Shown: positions 1-8,452 of the stretch, one piece after another
Position numbering within the stretch: the stretch's first letter is position 1
Layout of the letters: each line of letters starts with the position of its first letter
Assembly: GCF_002796605.1 (NCBI RefSeq)
Contig: NZ_CP024923.1
Location: 186,001 to 250,000 of the forward strand
Reading direction: 5' to 3'
Length of the DNA stretch: 64,000 bases
From: Sphingomonas psychrotolerans
Lineage (GTDB): Bacteria; Pseudomonadota; Alphaproteobacteria; Sphingomonadales; Sphingomonadaceae
Notes under the pieces: generated by a model
The model's database searches: none
What the model was told of the DNA's origin: nothing
Seen by the model: only the letters and a program-made list of their open reading frames with translations
Program-made: the position numbers and the translations under genes

Positions 1-479
1 TCGCCTTCGGCAGCGACGCAGATCACTTCGCGCGCATCGGCGATGACCAGCTTCTCGTTGTCGAGCTGGACCTCGGCGCCCGGTATCGCTTCGTTGCCAT
101 CGGCGATCTCGCGCAAGGTCCGGGTCCGAACCTGTGCGAACGGCCGCTCCCAGAGCAGCATAAACTGCCCCATCGCCTCGCCCAGCCAGGCATTGGTGCC
201 ATCCTCGAATAGCAGCAGCCATTCGTTCCACGCGCCGTCGGTCCACGCCCAGCGGACGCGGCCGATCACTTCGAAGCCCTTGTCCTCGACGCGGCCGTGC
301 ATGCCGATCTGCACCGGGCTCACGTCGAACGGCAACGCCGCGACCTCGCCGACCCTGGCCACGCCGGCATCGCTGCGCACCAGCATCGAGCGGCAATAGT
401 CGCAGACGCGGTTGGGCAGCGCGGGCGAGCGGAACACCACATCGGCGCCGCAATTGGGGCAGGGGAGGTGCAGGCTCAT
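1..479 (-). CDS. DUF4178 domain protein, partial (runs off the window start)
   Basis: About 159 residues are visible from an ATG at 479; the 3' end lies outside the window. The N-terminus is a four-cysteine zinc ribbon (CPNCGADVVF near residues 7-16, then CDYC at about 26-29). It is followed by a DUF4178-like core with the pattern VIGRVRWAW, EWLLLFEDG and WLGEAMG. The gene starts 4 bp after the SPFH/SHOCT gene and in the same direction, so the two are surely co-transcribed. DUF4178 and SPFH-SHOCT genes are often found together in bacteria, but the molecular function is unknown; a cytoplasmic partner of a membrane-associated SPFH assembly is an inference. Family call is from pattern recognition only. 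Confidence 0.75.
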   Translation of the reverse strand, partial: MSLHLPCPNCGADVVFRSPALPNRVCDYCRSMLVRSDAGVARVGEVAALPFDVSPVQIGMHGRVEDKGFEVIGRVRWAWTDGAWNEWLLLFEDGTNAWLGEAMGQFMLLWERPFAQVRTRTLREIADGNEAIPGAEVQLDNEKLVIADAREVICVAAEG

Positions 480-483
480 GCGT

Positions 484-1482
484 TCAGCGGATGCGGCTCA
501 ATAGCTCCGCCTTCTTGGCGTCGAACTCCTCCTGCGTGATCGCGCCGATCGTCTGCAATTTGTGCAGCTTCTCGATCTGGGCATAGGCATCTTCGCCCGG
601 CGCCGCGGCGGGGGCCGCGGGCGCCGTCGCGCCGCCGATGCCGCCGGCCATGCTCTGGCCGATCGCCATGCCTGCAGCCATGCCCGCGCCGGCGCCCGCG
701 ACGCCGCCCGACTGGCCGGCAGCGGTCTCGATCGCCTGGGCGCTCTGGAAGCGGACGAAACGGTCGAGATCGCCCACCACCCGCATCGAGCTGGCCTTGT
801 CGAGATGCGCCTGGACTTCCTCGGGCAATGACAGGCTTTCGATGAAGAAGCTGGTGCAGCTCAAGCCCCACCCTGCGAAAGCGGGCTCGACCGCGGCCTT
901 GAGCTTTTCAGACAACGCCGTCTGGTTCGCGGCGAGATCGAGAAAAGCGATTTCGCCGTTGCCGAGCGCCGAGGCGATCGCCGTAGCGATCACGCCGCGC
1001 AGCTGCGGCTCCAGATCGGTGACAGTCAGCTTTTCCAGCGAGCCCATCATCTTGACCGCGAAGGTCGGCACGCTCTCGATGCGGAAGGAATAAGAGCCGA
1101 ATGTGCGGATGCGCAACGGGCCGAATTCCTTGTCGCGCACCGTGATCGGCTGCTGCGTGCCCCATTTCAGCCCGGTCTGCTCCTTCTGGCTGAAATAATA
1201 GACATCGGCTTTGAAGGGCGAGGCGAAGCCCTTGTCCCAATTGAGCAGCGACGTGAGCAACGGCAGGTTGCCGGTCTCGAGCGTGTAGAGCCCGGGCAGG
1301 AACGCGTCGGCGAGCTTGCCCTCATCGTAGAACAGCGCCTTTTGGCCCGCGCGCACGGTCAATTGTGCGCCGTTCTGGATCTCGCGATCCTCCATCGGAT
1401 AGCGGATCGCCAGCGTGCCCGGCTCGTCCACCCAATCGATGACGTCGACGAATTGCTTCGAAAGAAAATCGAAAATACCCAT
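484..1482 (-). CDS. SPFH domain protein with C-terminal SHOCT motif
   Basis: A 332-residue protein. The start at 1482 (MGIFDFLSKQF) is chosen because GGAGGGG lies just upstream; the open frame continues further 5' but only through the neighbouring regulator. Residues 1-250 resemble the SPFH (band 7) proteins annotated as virion-core-like (YdjI type). A Gly/Ala-rich linker (about 250-285, repeated MAAGMAIGQ-like segments) leads to a SHOCT motif at the end (AQIEKLHKL, GAITQEEFDAKKAELL). SHOCT motifs are thought to mediate oligomerisation. No transmembrane segment is evident. It lies directly upstream of the DUF4178 gene and probably forms a two-gene or longer operon with it. Role unknown; membrane-microdomain scaffolding or envelope stress is a guess from the family. 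Confidence 0.85.
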   Translation of the reverse strand: MGIFDFLSKQFVDVIDWVDEPGTLAIRYPMEDREIQNGAQLTVRAGQKALFYDEGKLADAFLPGLYTLETGNLPLLTSLLNWDKGFASPFKADVYYFSQKEQTGLKWGTQQPITVRDKEFGPLRIRTFGSYSFRIESVPTFAVKMMGSLEKLTVTDLEPQLRGVIATAIASALGNGEIAFLDLAANQTALSEKLKAAVEPAFAGWGLSCTSFFIESLSLPEEVQAHLDKASSMRVVGDLDRFVRFQSAQAIETAAGQSGGVAGAGAGMAAGMAIGQSMAGGIGGATAPAAPAAAPGEDAYAQIEKLHKLQTIGAITQEEFDAKKAELLSRIR

Positions 1483-1544
1483 GAGCCCCTCCGTTCGCGG
1501 CAGGATAGAGGCTTTGCCGGGCGTTCGAAACAGCAAAGCGACAA

Positions 1545-2027
1545 TCAGCTGCGAACCGTCTCGCGGATCGTCTCCATCGAGATATAGGTCGAGGTGCTGG
1601 CGACGTGCGGCAGGCTCGAAATGCGCTCGCCGAGGACGATCCGGTATTTGCGGATGTCGGCGGTGCGGACCTTGAGCAGATAATCGAAGCTGCTGGCGAT
1701 CATATGGCATTCCTCCACCTCGGGGATGCGCCGGACCGCGGCGTTGAACTCCTCCAGCGCCTTTTCGCGAGTGTCGGAGAGCTTCACTTCGGTGAACGCG
1801 ACATGGTCGAGCGCGAGCTTGGCGGGGTCGATCAACGCGGTGAAGCCCAGGATGACGCGAGATTCGATCAGCCGTTTGAGCCGCTGCTGGCACGGCGTTT
1901 TGGACAGACCGATGCGCTGGGCGAGGTCGGTGACGGTGATCCGGCCGTCCTCGCGCAGGGCAGCGAGGATCCTGCGGTCATATTCGTCCAGATCGGCTGG
2001 TTTGATGGAGTTTTCCATGCATTTCAT
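1545..2027 (-). CDS. putR: Lrp/AsnC family regulator, probable proline-responsive activator of putA
   Basis: A 160-residue protein with an N-terminal winged helix-turn-helix (DEYDRRILAALREDGRIT, then DLAQRIGLSKTPCQQRLKRL) and a C-terminal RAM/AsnC ligand-binding domain (EVEECHMIASSFDYLLKVR, ending in a TSTYISMETIRET-type strand). It is divergent from putA with an 89-bp gap, which is the arrangement of PutR in other alphaproteobacteria, where an Lrp-type protein activates putA in response to proline. The PutA here lacks its own DNA-binding domain, so a separate regulator is expected. An internal ATG at 2018 (MENSIKP) is an equally reasonable start. The family is certain; the proline role is inferred from context. 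Confidence 0.85.
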   Translation of the reverse strand: MKCMENSIKPADLDEYDRRILAALREDGRITVTDLAQRIGLSKTPCQQRLKRLIESRVILGFTALIDPAKLALDHVAFTEVKLSDTREKALEEFNAAVRRIPEVEECHMIASSFDYLLKVRTADIRKYRIVLGERISSLPHVASTSTYISMETIRETVRS

Positions 2028-2116
2028 CTTTTCAGGCCGGGATATTGGGCGTTTAATACAGATTATTGGCGCAAAGTAAGGCAGATCGACTTCGTGGCTC
2101 GCGCTATATGTGAGGC
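2028..2116. promoter_or_regulatory. putR-putA divergent promoter region
   Basis: An 89-bp, comparatively AT-rich gap between the divergent Lrp-type regulator and putA. It must hold both promoters and presumably the Lrp-type binding sites. I see AT-rich half-sites (TTTAATACAGATTATT around 2052-2067) of the kind bound by Lrp proteins, but no unambiguous -35/-10 pair. Confidence 0.4.
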
Positions 2117-5100
2117 ATGTCCACCAGCCCCGCCTTTGCCGCCTTCGCCCCGCCGAACCTCCCCCAGACTCCGCTTCGCCGGACGATCACCGAGGCGTAT
2201 CGGCAACCCGAACCCGAATGCATCGCGCAGCTGCTCGAAGCGGCGACGCTCGCCCCGGCGGTGCGCGCCGCTGCCGAGCAGACTGCGCGCGACCTGATCG
2301 CATCCTTGCGCAAGCAGGGGACGAGGAGCGGTGTCGAGGCGCTGGTGCAGGAATATACGCTGTCGAGCGAGGAAGGCGTCGCCTTGATGTGCCTCGCCGA
2401 GGCCTTGCTGCGCATCCCCGACGACGCCACTCGCGATGCGCTGATCCGTGACAAGATCGCCGACGGCGACTGGCGCGCGCATCTCGGTGGTAGTCGCTCG
2501 CTGTTCGTCAACGCCGCGACCTGGGGGCTGGTGGTCACCGGCAAGCTGGTCGACAGCGCCGACGACAAGGGGCTGGGCGCCGCGCTCACCCGGCTGATCG
2601 CGCGTGCCGGCGAGCCGGTGATCCGCCGCGGGGTCGATCTCGCGATGCGGATGATGGGCGAGCAGTTCATCACCGGCGAGACGATCGACGAGGCGCTCAG
2701 GCGCGCGCGCAAGGAAGAAGCGCGCGGTTTCGGCTACAGTTACGACATGCTCGGCGAAGCCGCGGCCACGGCGGCCGACGCGGCGAGCTACTTCGAAGAT
2801 TATACCCGCGCGATCCACGCCATCGGCAAGGCGGCGGGCAAGCGCGGGATCTACGAAGGCCCCGGCATCTCGATCAAGCTCTCGGCGCTGCACCCGCGTT
2901 ATGCGCGGGCGCAGGCGGATCGCGTGATGGGAGAACTATTGCCACGGGTGCAGGCGCTGGCGGTGCTCGCCAGGTCCTACGACATCGGCTTCAACATTGA
3001 CGCCGAAGAAGCCGACCGGCTCGAGCTCTCGCTCGACCTGCTCGAATCGCTGGCGCTCGATCCGAAGCTTGCGGGGTGGAACGGGCTGGGCTTCGTGGTG
3101 CAGGCCTATGGCAAGCGCTGCCCGTTCGTGATCGACTGGATCGTCGATCTCGCGCGGCGAGCCGGCCGCCGGATCATGGTGCGGCTGGTCAAGGGCGCCT
3201 ATTGGGATGCCGAGATCAAGCGCGCGCAGGTCGACGGGCTTGCCGATTTCCCGGTCTATACGCGCAAGCTCCACACCGACGCCGCGTATGTCGCCTGCGC
3301 GCGCAAGCTGCTGGCGGCGAAGGACGTGATCTTCCCGCAATTCGCGACCCACAATGCGCTGACGCTCGCGACGATCTACCAGATGGCCGGCCCGGCGTTC
3401 GCGGTGGGCGACTACGAGTTCCAGTGCCTCCACGGCATGGGCGAGCCGCTGTATCGGCAAGTGGTGGGCGAGGAGGGGCTCGGCCGGCCTTGCCGCATCT
3501 ATGCGCCGGTAGGGACGCACGAGAAATTGCTCGCCTATCTGGTCCGCCGGCTGCTCGAGAACGGTGCGAACTCCTCGTTCGTCAACCGGGTCGCCGATCC
3601 GGCGGTGTCGATCGACGAACTCGTCGTCGATCCGGTCGAACTGGTGCGGAACGCGCCGCAGCCCGGGGCAAAGCATGACGCCATTGCGCTGCCCGCGGAC
3701 CTCTATCCCGACCGCCGCAACTCGGCGGGTATCGATCTGTCGAACGAGATCGCGCTCGCTGCGCTGACCGGCGAACTTCAGGCGAGTGCCGCGATCGCGT
3801 GGCGCGCGGAGGCGGGTGCAGGCACCGAACGGCCGGTGCGCAATCCCGCCGATCATCGCGACGTCGTCGGTAGCGTGGTCGAGATTGCGCCGGAGGCAGC
3901 TTGCGCCGCGGCGACGCGCGCTGCAGCGTCCACCTGGCCCTCGGTACCGCTCGGCGAGCGCGCCGCGATGCTTGATCGCGCGGCAGAGGCGATGGAGTCG
4001 CGGATGCCGGTTCTAATCGGGCTCATCGTGCGCGAGGCTGGCAAGTCGGTTCCCAATGCGGTCGCCGAAGTGCGCGAGGCGGTGGACTTCCTGCGCTACT
4101 ATGCCGTGCAGGCGCGCGCGACGCTGGCTCCGACAGCCGCGCCGCTCGGTCCGGTGGTGTGCATCAGCCCATGGAACTTCCCGCTGGCGATCTTCACCGG
4201 ACAGGTCGCCGCGGCCTTGGTCGCCGGCAATCCGGTGCTCGCCAAGCCTGCGGAGGAGACGCCGTTGATTGCGAGCGAATCGGTGCGCCTGCTGCACGAA
4301 GCGGGCGTGCCCGCCGATGCGCTCCAGCTGGTGCCCGGCGACGGCGCGATCGGGGCGGCCCTGGTCAGTGCGCCCGAGACTGCGGGCGTGATGTTCACGG
4401 GCTCGACGGAAGTGGCGCGGTTGATCCAGAAACAACTGGCCGAGCGGCTATCGAGCGACGGCAAGCCGATCCCGCTGATCGCCGAGACCGGCGGGCAGAA
4501 TGCGATGATCGTCGATTCCTCGGCGCTCGCCGAACAGGTAGTGGCCGACGTCATCGCTTCGGCGTTCGACAGCGCGGGCCAGCGTTGTTCGGCGCTGCGG
4601 ATACTGTGCCTGCAGGAAGAAGTCGCCGATCGCACCCTGGCGATGCTCAAGGGCGCGCTGGCCGAGCTTCGCATCGGCAATACCGATCGGCTGGCGGTCG
4701 ATATCGGCCCCGTGATTACCGTCGAAGCCAGGGCCAATATCGAGAAGCACATCGCTGCGATGCGCGCGCGTGGGCGTCGCGTCGAGCAGCAGGCGCTGTC
4801 GGACGAGACGGCTCACGGCACCTTCGTGCCGCCGACGATCATCGAGCTGGACAGGATCGCCGATCTGACACGCGAGGTGTTCGGGCCGGTGCTCCACGTG
4901 ATCCGCTATGCTCGTGACGATCTCGACGCGCTGATCGATGCGATCAACGCCACGGGCTACGGGCTCACTTTCGGACTGCACACGAGGCTCGACGAGACGA
5001 TCGCGCAGGTCACCTCGCGCATCAAGGCGGGCAATCTCTACATCAACCGCAACGTCATCGGCGCGATCGTCGGGGTCCAGCCTTTCGGCGGGCGCGGGCT

Positions 5101-5731
5101 TTCGGGCACCGGACCCAAGGCAGGTGGGCCGCTCTACCTGCCCCGGCTGGTTCGGGATGGGGCGGTGCCGGAATCGCGCGGCGCTGGCCCGGCGGATCCG
5201 GCACTCGCCGATCTTGCCGAATGGCTGGAGGGAATGGGCGAGCCGCAGGCCGCAGCTCTCGCGCGGGAGTTGGGGGCTGCTTCACCTCTGGGCCATGAAG
5301 TCGAGCTTCCCGGCCCGGTCGGCGAGCGCAATCTGTATGCATTGCATCCGCGCGGGACGATCCTGCTTGCGCCAACGACACGGGTAGGGCTTTTCCATCA
5401 GCTCGCCGCGTGTCTTGCGACGGGCAACGATGTGGTGGTGGAGGGGGATTCCACAGCGCTGGCGGGCTTGCCGGTCAGTGTGCGAACGCGGATCCGCAGC
5501 GACGCGGGTCAGGTCTCGGGGGCGTTGATGGAGGGAGACGCGGAGCAAGTGACGCGCTTGCTGCGCATGCTGGCCAAGCGCGAGGGCGGGGTCGTCTCCG
5601 CACAGGCGGCATCGACCGCGGCATTGAGCGGAGCGGATGCCTATAATCTCGACCTGCTGGTCGAGGAGGTGTCGGTCTCGATCAACACCACCGCCGCGGG
5701 GGGCAATGCCAGCCTGATGATGCTCGGCTGA
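2117..5731 (+). CDS. putA: bifunctional proline dehydrogenase / L-glutamate gamma-semialdehyde dehydrogenase
   Basis: A 1204-residue PutA that oxidises proline to glutamate in two steps: FAD-dependent proline dehydrogenase, then NAD-dependent P5C dehydrogenase. The proline dehydrogenase barrel covers roughly residues 85-470 (GPGISIKLSALHPRY, NIDAEEADRLELSLDLLE, RLVKGAYWDAEIK, FATHNALT). The aldehyde dehydrogenase domain follows (about 560-1000) with ISPWNFPLAIFTGQ, the catalytic Cys in DSAGQRCSALR, and EVFGPVLHVIRY. The last about 190 residues form the extra C-terminal ALDH-like lobe of long (type B) PutAs. There is no N-terminal ribbon-helix-helix domain, so this is not an autoregulating PutA; the divergent Lrp-type gene fits as regulator. 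Start chosen at MSTSPAF, close after the shared promoter region. Confidence 0.97.
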   Translation: MSTSPAFAAFAPPNLPQTPLRRTITEAYRQPEPECIAQLLEAATLAPAVRAAAEQTARDLIASLRKQGTRSGVEALVQEYTLSSEEGVALMCLAEALLRIPDDATRDALIRDKIADGDWRAHLGGSRSLFVNAATWGLVVTGKLVDSADDKGLGAALTRLIARAGEPVIRRGVDLAMRMMGEQFITGETIDEALRRARKEEARGFGYSYDMLGEAAATAADAASYFEDYTRAIHAIGKAAGKRGIYEGPGISIKLSALHPRYARAQADRVMGELLPRVQALAVLARSYDIGFNIDAEEADRLELSLDLLESLALDPKLAGWNGLGFVVQAYGKRCPFVIDWIVDLARRAGRRIMVRLVKGAYWDAEIKRAQVDGLADFPVYTRKLHTDAAYVACARKLLAAKDVIFPQFATHNALTLATIYQMAGPAFAVGDYEFQCLHGMGEPLYRQVVGEEGLGRPCRIYAPVGTHEKLLAYLVRRLLENGANSSFVNRVADPAVSIDELVVDPVELVRNAPQPGAKHDAIALPADLYPDRRNSAGIDLSNEIALAALTGELQASAAIAWRAEAGAGTERPVRNPADHRDVVGSVVEIAPEAACAAATRAAASTWPSVPLGERAAMLDRAAEAMESRMPVLIGLIVREAGKSVPNAVAEVREAVDFLRYYAVQARATLAPTAAPLGPVVCISPWNFPLAIFTGQVAAALVAGNPVLAKPAEETPLIASESVRLLHEAGVPADALQLVPGDGAIGAALVSAPETAGVMFTGSTEVARLIQKQLAERLSSDGKPIPLIAETGGQNAMIVDSSALAEQVVADVIASAFDSAGQRCSALRILCLQEEVADRTLAMLKGALAELRIGNTDRLAVDIGPVITVEARANIEKHIAAMRARGRRVEQQALSDETAHGTFVPPTIIELDRIADLTREVFGPVLHVIRYARDDLDALIDAINATGYGLTFGLHTRLDETIAQVTSRIKAGNLYINRNVIGAIVGVQPFGGRGLSGTGPKAGGPLYLPRLVRDGAVPESRGAGPADPALADLAEWLEGMGEPQAAALARELGAASPLGHEVELPGPVGERNLYALHPRGTILLAPTTRVGLFHQLAACLATGNDVVVEGDSTALAGLPVSVRTRIRSDAGQVSGALMEGDAEQVTRLLRMLAKREGGVVSAQAASTAALSGADAYNLDLLVEEVSVSINTTAAGGNASLMMLG

Positions 5732-5764
5732 AGCATCATATAAAGATTTCTTTATATGATGCTT
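5731..5764. promoter_or_regulatory. perfect 15-bp inverted repeat, candidate SahR-type operator for metE
   Basis: Arms at 5731-5745 and 5750-5764 are perfectly complementary with a 4-nt centre (ATTT). The core is ATATAAAG-ATTT-CTTTATAT. It begins on the last base of the putA stop codon and its right arm runs into TTGACG (5763-5768), a good -35 hexamer, so a bound protein would block a metE promoter. The AT-rich palindrome resembles as I recall it the motif of SahR, an ArsR-type regulator of methionine genes in Proteobacteria that responds to S-adenosylhomocysteine. It lacks a following T-run, so it is less convincing as the putA terminator, though it may also act that way. Confidence 0.6.
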
Positions 5765-5800
5765 GACGGCCCCGCACGGGAGTGCGATCTGGAGAGGGTC

Positions 5801-5971
5801 AAGGTTCTTCGTCCGGGGCGTGCCCTGCGTCGGAGCTAAGACGGGAAGCCGGTGAAAAACCGGCGCTGCCCCCGCAACTGTAAGCGGCGAGCTGTGGTCC
5901 AACCATGTCACTGGGGTTCGCTCCGGGAAGACGGACCATCGCGCTGACCCGTGAGCCAGGAGACCTGCCTT
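5801..5971 (+). promoter_or_regulatory. cobalamin (AdoCbl) riboswitch upstream of metE
   Basis: The aptamer is recognisable by its conserved blocks in order: AAGG...GGTTCTTC at the 5' end; GGGAAGCCGGTG (5841-5853); the GCTGCCCCCGCAACTGTAAG core (5866-5885); CACTGGG and CCGGGAAGACGG (5910-5935); and the 3' B12 box GAGCCAGGAGACCTGCC (5953-5969). The terminal P1 pairing AAGG (5801-5804) with CCTT (5968-5971) closes it. It lies on the same strand as and about 118 nt before metE. Cobalamin riboswitches upstream of metE switch off the B12-independent enzyme when B12 is available for MetH. Confidence 0.96.
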
Positions 5972-6068
5972 CGACGCGAGTACGTCCACCGGCGGGGTGC
6001 CCGGATCGGTCGCTTGCGTGTCGGCCGGGCTATGGCCGCGCATGCCCGCGTCTGCTCCGCGTTCCTCG

Positions 6069-6081
6069 CCCCTCTTCGGGG
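6069..6081 (+). promoter_or_regulatory. hairpin covering the metE ribosome-binding site (candidate expression platform)
   Basis: CCCC (6069-6072) can pair with GGGG (6078-6081), and that GGGG is the only Shine-Dalgarno-like purine run in front of the metE ATG at 6090. In Gram-negative cobalamin riboswitches the ligand-bound state often hides the ribosome-binding site, so this could be the output stem. This is inference from position; no folding was computed. Confidence 0.35.
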
Positions 6082-6089
6082 TTGAAGAC

Positions 6090-8372
6090 ATGACTATCAC
6101 CGTTGCTACCTTGGGATTTCCGCGCATCGGGCCGCGGCGCGAGCTGAAGCATGCACTCGAGGCCTATTGGGCCGGCAAGACGAGCGAGGCGGAACTGCTC
6201 GACGCTGCCTCGGGGCTGCGCACCGCCGGCTGGGCGCGGCAAAAGGCGCTGGGCGCGGACTGGCTGCCCTCGAACGATTTCTCGCTCTACGATCACGTGC
6301 TCGACACCAGCGTGATGCTGGGCGCGATCCCCGAGCGGTATCGCAGCGCCGACGGCGAAGCCGATCTCGCGACCTATTTCGCAATGGCCCGGGGGACGAC
6401 CGGCGGTCATGACGCGTGCGGGCACGGCAGCGTCACCGCTTGCGAGATGACCAAATGGTTCGACACCAATTATCACTATCTGGTGCCCGAACTGGCCGCC
6501 GGCCAGAAGCTGGCGCTCAACCGGCTCAAGGTGGTCGACGAATATCGCGAGGCCAGGGCGCAGGGCTATGAAACGCGGCCGGTGCTGCTCGGGCCGGTGA
6601 CGTGGCTGAGCCTTGCCAAGGGCCGCGGGGTCGATCCGTTCGAGATGCTCGATGAAGTGCTGGGGCTCTATGCCGCGATCCTCGGCCAGCTTGCTCATGC
6701 GGGCGCAGAATGGGTGCAGATCGACGAGCCGCTGCTGGTGCTCGATCTGGACGAGAAGCAGCGCCGGGCACTGACCCGGGCTTATGCCCGGCTGTCGCGC
6801 TCGGGGCCGAAGCTGATGCTCACTACCTATTTCGGCGGGCTCGGCGACAACCTCTCCTTCGCCGCATCCCTGCCGGTAGCAGGGCTGCACGTCGATCTGG
6901 TTCGCGCGCCGGAACAGCTCGATCCGCTGCTCAAGGCGGCGCCGAAGTCGTTGCTGCTGTCGCTCGGCGTGATCGACGGGCGCAACGTCTGGCGCGCCGA
7001 TCTCGAGGCGCTGCTCGACCGGCTCGAAGCCATTGCGGCGACGCGCGATCTGGTGCTCGCGCCGTCCTGTTCGCTGCTCCACGTCCCCATGGATCTCGCG
7101 CTCGAAAAGAAGCTCGGTGACGTGGCGCAGTGGCTCGCCTTTGCCGTCCAGAAGGTCGAGGAACTGGCGCTGCTCAAGTGCGCGCTCAACGAAGGGCGCG
7201 ACAGCGTTGCGGGAGAGCTGGCAAAGGCATCGCAGGCCGCGGCCAACCGCAAGACCTCGCCCCGCGTGCACAACCCCGCCGTCCGCGACCGTGTGGCCGG
7301 GGTGAGCGATGCGATGTACCAGCGCGCGGCGGACATCGCGGTGCGCGGCGCCGCGCAGGCGGCGGTGCTGGGCATGCCGGCTTTTCCGACGACGACGATC
7401 GGTTCGTTTCCGCAGACCAGCGAAGTCCGCAATGCCCGGGCGCGGTTCAATCGCGGCGAGCTCGACGCGGCGGCCTATGACACTTTCCTCCGCGAGGAGA
7501 CCGAGCGCACCATCCGGTGGCAGGAGGAAGTCGGGCTCGACATGCTCGTCCATGGCGAGTTCGAGCGCAACGACATGGTCCAGTATTTCGGCGAGCAGCT
7601 CTCGGGCTTCGCGTTCACCGTCAATGGCTGGGTCCAGTCCTATGGCTCGCGCTGCGTGCGGCCGCCGATCCTCTATGGTGACGTCTCGCGGCCTGCGCCG
7701 ATGACGGTGGAATGGTGGCGCTATGCCCAGAGCCTGACGACGCGGCCGGTCAAGGGCATGCTGACCGGGCCGGTGACGATCCTCAACTGGTCGTTCGTCC
7801 GGGACGACCAGCCGCGCGCCGACTCCTGCAAGCAGATCGCCCTGGCGATCCGCGACGAAGTGATCGACCTCGAGGCGGCGGGGTGCAAGGCGATCCAGAT
7901 CGACGAGGCGGCACTGCGGGAAGGGCTGCCGCTGCGCCAGCGGGACTGGCAGACCTATCTCGACTGGGCGGTGGGCAGCTTCCGGCTCTCCGCGGCGGGG
8001 GTCGGCGATGCGACCCAGATCCACACCCATATGTGCTATTCGGAGTTCAACGACATCCTGCCGTCGATCGGCGCGATGGACGCCGACGTCATCTCGATCG
8101 AGACCGCCCGCTCGCAGATGGAATTGCTCGAGGGCTTTGCCGCCTATCGCTACCCCGGAGCGATCGGGCCGGGGGTGTACGACATCCATGCGCCGCGCGT
8201 GCCGGGCGAGGAGGAGATGGTCGCGCTGATCCGGCTGGCGCAGCAGCATCTGCGGCCCGAGCAGCTGTGGGTGAACCCCGATTGCGGACTCAAGACCCGG
8301 AAATGGGCCGAAGTGAAGCCGGCGATCGAGGCGATGGTCGCCGCGGCGCGGACGTTGCGGGTCTCCGCCTAG
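6090..8372 (+). CDS. metE: cobalamin-independent methionine synthase (5-methyltetrahydropteroyltriglutamate-homocysteine methyltransferase)
   Basis: A 760-residue MetE; the E. coli enzyme is 753. It transfers the methyl group of 5-methyl-THF-triglutamate to homocysteine in the cytoplasm. The N-terminal barrel starts at MTITVATLGFPRIG. The zinc ligands of the C-terminal barrel are all present: His647 and Cys649 in HMCYSEF, Glu671 in ISIETARS and Cys732 in NPDCGLKTRKW, a constant +6 offset from E. coli numbering. The start at 6090 is chosen by homology to the family N-terminus; the frame is open 93 nt upstream but only into the riboswitch leader. Control is predicted at two levels, the palindrome at 5731-5764 and the cobalamin riboswitch, implying that a B12-dependent MetH exists elsewhere. 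Confidence 0.97.
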   Translation: MTITVATLGFPRIGPRRELKHALEAYWAGKTSEAELLDAASGLRTAGWARQKALGADWLPSNDFSLYDHVLDTSVMLGAIPERYRSADGEADLATYFAMARGTTGGHDACGHGSVTACEMTKWFDTNYHYLVPELAAGQKLALNRLKVVDEYREARAQGYETRPVLLGPVTWLSLAKGRGVDPFEMLDEVLGLYAAILGQLAHAGAEWVQIDEPLLVLDLDEKQRRALTRAYARLSRSGPKLMLTTYFGGLGDNLSFAASLPVAGLHVDLVRAPEQLDPLLKAAPKSLLLSLGVIDGRNVWRADLEALLDRLEAIAATRDLVLAPSCSLLHVPMDLALEKKLGDVAQWLAFAVQKVEELALLKCALNEGRDSVAGELAKASQAAANRKTSPRVHNPAVRDRVAGVSDAMYQRAADIAVRGAAQAAVLGMPAFPTTTIGSFPQTSEVRNARARFNRGELDAAAYDTFLREETERTIRWQEEVGLDMLVHGEFERNDMVQYFGEQLSGFAFTVNGWVQSYGSRCVRPPILYGDVSRPAPMTVEWWRYAQSLTTRPVKGMLTGPVTILNWSFVRDDQPRADSCKQIALAIRDEVIDLEAAGCKAIQIDEAALREGLPLRQRDWQTYLDWAVGSFRLSAAGVGDATQIHTHMCYSEFNDILPSIGAMDADVISIETARSQMELLEGFAAYRYPGAIGPGVYDIHAPRVPGEEEMVALIRLAQQHLRPEQLWVNPDCGLKTRKWAEVKPAIEAMVAAARTLRVSA

Positions 8373-8379
8373 CACCGGA

Positions 8380-8446
8380 GCGTCGGGCAGGGCACCGAGC
8401 CCTGCCCGACGCCACCCACCCCTAACCCCTCCCTTTCAGGGAGGGG
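8380..8446. terminator. two strong hairpins between convergent metE and the 76-aa gene
   Basis: The first hairpin has a perfect 14-bp stem (8380-8393 with 8399-8412, 5-nt loop). The second has a perfect 9-bp stem CCCCTCCCT/AGGGAGGGG (8426-8434 with 8438-8446) followed by AATTTG. Together they sit between two convergent genes and probably stop transcription from both sides; the U-tract is weak. Confidence 0.6.
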
Positions 8447-8452
8447 AATTTG

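Noticed and set aside
43..399. A 118-codon plus-strand frame at the window start
   Set aside because: It is antisense to the DUF4178 gene, which has a zinc ribbon and conserved blocks.
5731..5764. The metE-upstream palindrome as terminator of putA
   Set aside because: The stem is AT-rich and followed by GACGGC rather than a T-run; it also overlaps a -35 element. Kept as operator, though a dual role is not excluded.
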